Assembly: GCF_021560015.1 (NCBI RefSeq)
Contig: NZ_CP073588.1
Location: 434,001-498,000 of the forward strand
Source of the DNA: Shewanella vesiculosa
GTDB lineage: Bacteria; Pseudomonadota; Gammaproteobacteria; Enterobacterales; Shewanellaceae
Direction of reading: 5' to 3'
DNA: 64,000 bases
The notes below the pieces were generated by a model. The model made no database searches and had not been told where the DNA came from. It saw nothing but the letters and a program-made list of their open reading frames with translations. Shown piece after piece: positions 58,780 through 64,000 of this stretch. The stretch's first letter is position 1. Each line of letters starts with the position of its first letter. The position numbers and the translations under genes are program-made.

Positions 58780-60286
58780 TTATTGCAATTCACTATCACT
58801 AGTGTGTTTTTCGACTGATTCATCTAGTGCTCGGTTGAGCAATTGTTTATCTAACTGCTTGCTGGTATCGACACCTAATTGCTGCATGTAATGTGCTTGT
58901 CTAATGACATTGCCTTTACCTGAGGATAATTTTGCCATGGCACTTTGATAGCTTTTGTCTGCAGTGTCTAAGGCTCGGCCAAGCTTTTCCATGTCTTCAA
59001 GGTAACCGCATAATTTATCGTAAATACGACTGGCTTGTTTAGCGATATTTTGCGCATTTTGGGTTTTGGTACTCATAACGCCATATATTGTTGATGGTGC
59101 GCAAAGCTACTAATAAGTTGGTTGGACTCACCAGCATAATATTTTGCTCTAAGGCAAAGTTAACTAGGCTTGGATCATATTCAATGGCCAGTAAAAATGC
59201 TGGCTCAATCGGAATGAACATTAGTACATAGTCCAAACTCTTCAGCCCATGCAGCTTATGATAATCTTTTTGGCCAAGACCCTTAATATGCTGTCTAATT
59301 GATAACGCATGTTCTTTTATTGCTTGGTCGCGAATGTCTTTATCTTCGCTATTAAAGTAACGCTCATAGCTGACCAGCGACATTTTCGCATCAATTACCA
59401 CGTCTTTTTGCTCAGGCAAATGCACGATAACATCGGGTTTAAAACGCTTGCCATTATCGTCTTTTAAATCTTGCTGTGTTTGATACTCATGGCCTTCGCG
59501 TAAACCACTTTCTTGTAATACGCGTTCTAAAATCACTTCGCCCCAATTACCTTGCTGCTTATTGTCACCTTTAAGCGCTTTGGTCAGGTTAATGGCATCT
59601 TGGCTCATTTTTAAGTTGAGATCGCGCAAATTGTCTAATTGATGCTTTAACGCGCTACGCTCAGATTGCTCATGGGTGTACGACTCTTGAATTTGACGTC
59701 GAAAGCCTTCTAATTGTTGTTTCAGCGGCCCGATAACACCGTCTATTTGCGAGACATTTTGTTGTTTAAAGTTTTCACTGCGTTCTTCGAAAATTCGATT
59801 TGCCAGGTTTTCAAATTGCAGTTTAAGGCGTTCTTCAGCAGATTCGAGTAAGGCTATTTTATCTTGTAATGATTTTTGCTCAGTTTCAGCTTTGACCAGA
59901 ATCGTTTGTTGCACTGCATTAGACTTCGCTAAATTGAGCTGTGATTCCATTAAACGATGTTGAATATCAACCATTTGTTGTTCAACAAGACTAACCCGAT
60001 CTGCTTTGGTTTCTGCGCTAGACAGTTGGCCAATCAGATCTTCAATTTTACTTTGCAGATGATTACTGTGATCAATTTTATCATCGAGATTATCTTGTAA
60101 TCTGGACATTTCAATTTGGACTTCATTGAGTTGTTGAAGCGTTTGCTGTTCATGTTGAAGCTTAAGTTGCTCCCATCGTTTACGAGTTAATCGTTGATTG
60201 ATTAGGGCGCCAATGAGAAAGGCAACAAACGCGACAGCAATCAAAGCTGCAATTTGAGGAGGAGTTAACGACACTACAAAAGGCAT
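58780..60286 (-). pseudogene. rmuC: RmuC DNA recombination-limiting protein, frameshift near its end
   Basis: The N-terminal helix (about 8-28) is followed by a long coiled coil (about 30-200) and the RmuC nuclease-like core. KQQGNWGEVILERVLQESGL, HLPEQKDVVIDAKMSL and PIEPAFLLAIE are diagnostic. The frame ends early at WRYEYQNPKCAKYR because CCC (G 59061-59063) seems to be CC with one extra base. In the corrected frame it reads YQNQNAQNIAKQASRIYDKL, which is the RmuC C-terminus, and runs to 58780. RmuC limits recombination at inverted repeats. I choose the ATG at 60286; sequence upstream to 60367 is not conserved. Confidence 0.85.
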
Positions 60287-60583
60287 AACAAAAACCGATA
60301 GAAAATAATGGTTAAGGGTCGCACGGCTAATAATCCGCTGCAAGAGGTAAACTGAGGATTTAATCAAATATTATTGTTAATGATTAAATTTAAACCTAAC
60401 CCTTATATAGGTTCGTATAGCATTTGCAGTGACACCATTTCGGCAATCGATAAAGGTTGACGGCCTTTTGTTTTTTTTTAGTCATGTTCTGAAATAAAAA
60501 AAGGTTTTTACCTGTCTATTGAGATAAGTATGGCAGATTATGGTAATACTTTGCTGTCGAAAAATATTTTATTGAGGTGATTT

Positions 60584-61621
60584 ATGACCGGTAAAAAACG
60601 CTTTACTCAAGGCATACAACAACGTGCGGCTTGGCATATTCCTGATAACCAAGTGACTCCCGAATCGGTATTTAATGATCGCCGTAACATTATCAAAGCA
60701 CTTGGGTTAGGAGCGTTGGGAGCCAGTTTGCCTGGTCAAGTTCAAGCCGGTATTTTTGATTTATTTGGCGAGCAAAAAGCGCAACATCCTTTTGTGACTC
60801 AAGGTCTGCAATATACAACTCCCGCTAAGTTTGTGTTACCCAATCCGAAAACCCCAGAAGATAAAGTGACTCGTCATAATAACTTCTATGAATTTGGTAC
60901 CAGTAAATCCGATCCCTATGACAATGGGCAAAACTTTAAGGTTGATCCTTGGACTCTGACCATTGATGGCTTGGTCGATAAGCCGATCACCTTAGACCTT
61001 AATGAATTGACGACCCGTTTCGCTCTTGAAGAGCGCACTTATCGTTTACGCTGTGTTGAGGCTTGGTCGATGGTGATACCTTGGGTGGGCTTTTCGTTAG
61101 CCAGTTTACTTAAACAAGCTGGGGTGCAAAGTAACGCGACTCACGTTGCTTTTGAGACCTTGTTTGATCCAGAGCAAATGCCCGGACAAAAGAGTCGCTT
61201 AATGGGTGGTGGGATCCATTATCCCTATGTTGAAGGCTTAACGGTTGCAGAGGCAATGAATGACTTATCGTTTTTAGCCGTCGGTTTATATGGTAAAACC
61301 TTGCCGCCACAAAATGGCGCACCTATCCGCTTAGTCGTGCCTTGGAAATACGGTTTTAAGAGCATTAAATCAGTAGTGAGAATCCGCGTGATGGATAAGC
61401 AGCCACCAACGAGTTGGAATCAATTAGCTTCGAGTGAGTATGGTTTTTATGCCAATGTCAATCCAGAGGTTGATCATCCACGTTGGTCACAAGCATCTGA
61501 GCGCAGTATTGGGGAGGGTGGACTTTTCTCCGCGAAACGTATTCCGACGCAAATGTTCAATGGTTATGGCGATTCAGTCGCCGACCTGTATAAAAATATT
61601 GACCTGAGGAAGTTTTACTAA
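60584..61621 (+). CDS. msrP: MsrP: periplasmic methionine sulfoxide reductase, molybdopterin subunit
   Basis: This 345-residue sulfite-oxidase-fold enzyme has a Tat signal (Arg33-Arg34 in [11 protein letters not shown]). The molybdenum-ligand Cys157 is in [13 protein letters not shown], and [30 protein letters not shown] is another family mark. It reduces both diastereomers of methionine sulfoxide in periplasmic proteins, with electrons from MsrQ. A GAGGTG ribosome-binding site lies 6 bases before the ATG. Its stop overlaps the msrQ start by one base. Confidence 0.93.
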   Translation: MTGKKRFTQGIQQRAAWHIPDNQVTPESVFNDRRNIIKALGLGALGASLPGQVQAGIFDLFGEQKAQHPFVTQGLQYTTPAKFVLPNPKTPEDKVTRHNNFYEFGTSKSDPYDNGQNFKVDPWTLTIDGLVDKPITLDLNELTTRFALEERTYRLRCVEAWSMVIPWVGFSLASLLKQAGVQSNATHVAFETLFDPEQMPGQKSRLMGGGIHYPYVEGLTVAEAMNDLSFLAVGLYGKTLPPQNGAPIRLVVPWKYGFKSIKSVVRIRVMDKQPPTSWNQLASSEYGFYANVNPEVDHPRWSQASERSIGEGGLFSAKRIPTQMFNGYGDSVADLYKNIDLRKFY

Positions 61622-62226
61622 TGCGCATAAGTGCTCGAGGGCTGTTTTGGCTAAAGGTGTTGTTACATATTAGCTTTTTATTGCCAGCCTTTTATCTCGT
61701 GGCGCTAGTGTTAACTGACAATGCGGGCGGCGATCCTGTGCAGTATATTATTCATTATACGGGCATGGGAGCGCTTAATAGCTTGTTAGCTACTTTGCTT
61801 ATTTCACCTATCGCTAAACGTTTTAAGATAGCCGCGCTAATCCAAACTCGCCGCTTGGTGGGCTTGTATGTGTGTGCCTATGCACTGTTACATATTAGTG
61901 CTTTTATCAGTTTAGACTTACTGTTTGCGTGGGGATTATTGTTTGAAGAGGTGATTAAGCGGCCTTATATTTTAGTTGGCGCTGCGGCATTACTAATCAT
62001 TTTATTACTGGCGCTAACGTCACCTAATAGCATCAAACGCCGCATGGGAAAGCGCTGGCAGTCATTACATAATTGGATTTATCTGGCTGCGATTTTGGCA
62101 CCTATCCATTTTTATTGGTCGGTAAAGTCTGAAATTATTGAGCCGAGTATTTATATTGTGTTGTTTGCGGCGTTATTGCTGTACCGAAAAGACAGTATTT
62201 ATAAATGGATTAAACCGAAAAAATAA
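61621..62226 (+). CDS. msrQ: MsrQ: haem b membrane subunit of methionine sulfoxide reductase
   Basis: A 201-residue membrane protein of the ferric-reductase-like fold with six helices. His residues in YALLHISAF and WQSLHNWIYLAAILAPIHFYW are the expected haem ligands. MsrQ passes electrons from the quinone pool or flavin reductase to MsrP. It is translationally coupled to msrP. Confidence 0.92.
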   Translation: MRISARGLFWLKVLLHISFLLPAFYLVALVLTDNAGGDPVQYIIHYTGMGALNSLLATLLISPIAKRFKIAALIQTRRLVGLYVCAYALLHISAFISLDLLFAWGLLFEEVIKRPYILVGAAALLIILLLALTSPNSIKRRMGKRWQSLHNWIYLAAILAPIHFYWSVKSEIIEPSIYIVLFAALLLYRKDSIYKWIKPKK

Positions 62227-62240
62227 GCTTATTTTTTATT

Positions 62241-62276
62241 AACTAACGTCTCAATTTTTGATTGAGGCCGTTAGTT
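62241..62276. terminator. Imperfect hairpin between convergent msrQ and the small membrane protein gene
   Basis: AACTAACG..CTCAAT and ATTGAG..CGTTAGTT pair with one or two mismatches, after a T6 tract from the msrQ side. It overlaps the last codons of the 62243 gene. Confidence 0.45.
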
Positions 62277-62587
62277 GAAAAAGCGGCAAACACAGTAAAT
62301 ACCATCACAGACAGCATAATAATGGCCAATCTTAACCAAGGTTGTTGCAGTGCAATGCGCATATCAATAAAATTAAATGCGCTGACTGACCAGACAAATA
62401 CTACGCTTACCAGTAAACCTATCTTGAGTAATGTGTGGGTAAATGAATGCCGAATAAGCATGAGTAATGGTAAGCTCATGGCAATAATGGCTAAGACGTG
62501 CTGGTCAAAACGTAAAAAATGCGCGCCTAATAACAGGTAAGCTAAACTAATTATGGTTACTCGCCACCACATACCATTCTTCCTCAT
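62243..62587 (-). CDS. Small multi-helix membrane protein, unknown function
   Basis: A 114-residue protein with four hydrophobic helices (about 8-25, 30-45, 54-72, 84-105) and short basic loops. I do not recognise a family with confidence. It is convergent with msrQ, and a 227-bp gap separates it from the GNAT gene. An integral inner-membrane protein; no more can be said. Confidence 0.6.
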   Translation of the reverse strand: MRKNGMWWRVTIISLAYLLLGAHFLRFDQHVLAIIAMSLPLLMLIRHSFTHTLLKIGLLVSVVFVWSVSAFNFIDMRIALQQPWLRLAIIMLSVMVFTVFAAFSTNGLNQKLRR

Positions 62588-62814
62588 TAATACGCCACAA
62601 CGAATGCCAATAGTGCCACTACGAAAGTGTTACAAGTGTGTATGTCGTTGGCGATGAATAATGCAGCATAGCGTTAAATGATGGCTGATTGTTGGCTGTG
62701 GTTCACAAATTACTTATTTGTCAGCTTAATGATTCTCGATAATCAGTGATTAACTGAGGGTTATTTTAAGGGTATTATTTATCGGCGCGATGATTAGCTA
62801 GGCGCAGGCTTAAA

Positions 62815-63282
62815 TTACAATTTGAGCGCCAGTATTAACCTTGCTTCACCAGGGGAAAAATAATCATTTTCGTTAGTCAGAATAATAAATTCCATTGATT
62901 GATATAAAGACAAAGCGACAAGATTGTTAGGCGCAACTGTGAGTAATAAACGTTTAATTGCCCCATTGGATTCACCGCGGGCAGTAGCGATAGCGTGATT
63001 GATTAGTCCACGAGCAATTCCTTTACCACGAGCTTGTGTTGCAACGGCCAATGATAAAATCCAAGCATCACCAGCTTGAGCGTTCGACTCAACCCATAAT
63101 AAATAGCCTAATAATGAGCTATCCTGTTTGGCAACTAATAGTCCTTTAGGCCAGCAATCAAAAGCTTGTCTAAAGAAAAAGGCAGGGTAACAAGGTTCAC
63201 CAAATATCGTCTTTTCAAGTTGATGGATATCAGCTAAATCAGTTTTTTGGGCGAAATGGATCGGCAGTTGATCAGGAGGCAA
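62815..63282 (-). CDS. GNAT-family N-acetyltransferase
   Basis: A 155-residue acetyltransferase with the acetyl-CoA-binding motif (A-T)QARGKGIARGLINHAI and the preceding beta-4 strand AWILSLAVA. The conserved C-terminal segment is NLVALSLYQSMEF. It resembles the ribosomal-protein acetylating RimI subgroup in outline, but its partner is unknown. It appears to be monocistronic. Confidence 0.83.
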   Translation of the reverse strand: MPPDQLPIHFAQKTDLADIHQLEKTIFGEPCYPAFFFRQAFDCWPKGLLVAKQDSSLLGYLLWVESNAQAGDAWILSLAVATQARGKGIARGLINHAIATARGESNGAIKRLLLTVAPNNLVALSLYQSMEFIILTNENDYFSPGEARLILALKL

Positions 63283-63450
63283 AATATAATATCCTTATTA
63301 TCTAACTTAGATTTGCGATGACTGATAAAGTGATTTTAGTGATTATCCCTTATGGATACAAAGCACTTATTAGCAAAATTAATACAATAGCATTATTCTC
63401 ACTATCAATAAGCTACAAATGATTGTTGAATTAAGGTAAACACCACAGGA

Positions 63451-63888
63451 GTGTTGGCAATGAAGGCATATATGGCTGTAGGGTTACTCAGCTTCACATT
63501 AATCATAAGTGGTGCCAGCAGGGCACAAGAAACTGAACATGATATCGATTGCGATGCAGCAATGAGTACGGTTGATATTAATCAATGCGCTAGACAGGAA
63601 TTTGAAGTGGCGCAAGTTAGGTTAGATGAATATATCGCTAAGGCTAGTGACACTTTTCATGATGATCCTGTAGTGCTTGAAGCACTCCAGCTATCGCAAA
63701 GAGACTGGCTGACTTATCGAGAGTCTTATTGCCATGCGATATACCAATTATGGCGAGATGGCACAATAAGAGGGGTTATGTATCAAGGATGTATGCTGCA
63801 ACTTACGGTGCAGCGTACTCATAATATTTGGCAAAACTATTTAACCTACATGGATTCAAGTGAACCTATATTACCCGAGCCACAATGA
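63451..63888 (+). CDS. LprI-family (DUF1311) secreted protein
   Basis: A 145-residue protein with a signal peptide (about 1-25, ending SRAQE). The LprI N-terminal domain has cysteines in DCDAAMSTVDINQCA, a helical stretch with RDWLTYRESYC, and a final MYQGCML. Members were named from a mycobacterial lysozyme inhibitor, and many are periplasmic proteins without proven function. The conserved four-cysteine pattern (two likely disulphides) is complete. An AGGAG lies 11 bases upstream of the ATG. Confidence 0.8.
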   Translation: MLAMKAYMAVGLLSFTLIISGASRAQETEHDIDCDAAMSTVDINQCARQEFEVAQVRLDEYIAKASDTFHDDPVVLEALQLSQRDWLTYRESYCHAIYQLWRDGTIRGVMYQGCMLQLTVQRTHNIWQNYLTYMDSSEPILPEPQ

Positions 63889-63933
63889 TGACTTCCATTG
63901 ATCTCTTACTCATTGTATTGGCTTAGTATAGGA

Positions 63934-64000
63934 TTATTTACTCTCTGCTTCCAAGCTGACTATTTTAGCCCAAATTTGTTCCGATTCAGCCGTCAGTAAA
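63934..64000 (-). CDS. C-terminal end of a minus-strand gene cut by the window edge
   Basis: The minus strand reads through from the window end with an amphipathic, coding-like sequence (LLTAESEQIWAKIVSLEAESK) and a stop at 63934-63936. Only 21 codons are visible, so no identity can be given. Confidence 0.35.
   Translation of the reverse strand, partial: LLTAESEQIWAKIVSLEAESK

Noticed and set aside
1..64000. tRNA, rRNA, CRISPR arrays, riboswitches, intact insertion sequences or prophage genes
   Set aside because: Both strands were read for T-loop motifs, regularly spaced direct repeats and integrase or intact transposase motifs; none was found.

Overview
The window looks like a chromosomal segment of a marine gammaproteobacterium of the genus Shewanella, probably from the cold-water (S. 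frigidimarina-like) group. The evidence is a napEDABC periplasmic nitrate reductase operon, a DUF3083 gene, a VolA-like lipase, paired ycjX/ycjF and tesA/ybbA/ybbP modules, a recC-recB-recD block and moderate-to-low GC. The genus is inferred from gene content and was not tested by search.

Layout. 1-3.0 kb: ycjX (cut by the window edge) and ycjF, then a ComEA-like helix-hairpin-helix protein. 3.1-9.6 kb: yciK-type SDR, VolA-like lipase, sohB protease, DUF3083 and tesA. 9.6-12.9 kb: ybbA-ybbP ABC exporter. 13-20.3 kb: DUF2805, a DUF4010-like membrane protein, rsuA, a LysR regulator, yfcH-folX, an AI-2E-family permease and a SAM methyltransferase. 20.5-24.7 kb: napEDABC behind an Fnr/EtrA-like box. 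24.8-30.8 kb: ddl, then a Fur-controlled divergent pair (TonB siderophore receptor versus PepSY protein plus a small anchored protein) and a YkgJ-type cysteine-cluster protein. 31.3-35.7 kb: a probable PhoB-controlled unit of two tandem alkaline phosphatases and a secreted unknown. 35.7-39.7 kb: an AT-rich accessory stretch with orphan small genes, a DUF6508-like gene, a secreted EreA/ChaN-like protein and a decayed REP-associated transposase. 39.7-42.3 kb: Yip1-family membrane protein and a soluble PAS chemoreceptor. 42.6-52.2 kb: recD, recB, recC. 52.3-56.4 kb: tgpA-DUF58-moxR. 56.7-64 kb: slt, rmuC, msrPQ, a small membrane protein, a GNAT, an LprI-like protein and the end of a further gene.

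How the genes work together. NapC passes quinol electrons to NapB and NapA for anaerobic nitrate reduction. The TonB receptor and PepSY protein serve iron uptake when Fur is released. The phosphatases scavenge phosphate from organic esters. RecBCD repairs double-strand breaks. MsrPQ repairs oxidised periplasmic methionines.

A caution applies to the whole window: eight otherwise well-conserved reading frames are broken by small indels, mostly inside homopolymer runs (ycjX, the methyltransferase, napA, recC twice, tgpA, DUF58, rmuC). Sequence error is the simplest explanation, so these are annotated as single interrupted genes. No tRNA, rRNA, CRISPR array or intact insertion sequence was seen. 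I did not find a clearly new multi-gene system. The best leads are the duplicated fold of DUF3083, the phosphatase unit with a surface-anchor fusion, the accessory stretch at 36-39.4 kb, and the hydrophilic insertions in RecB and RecC.
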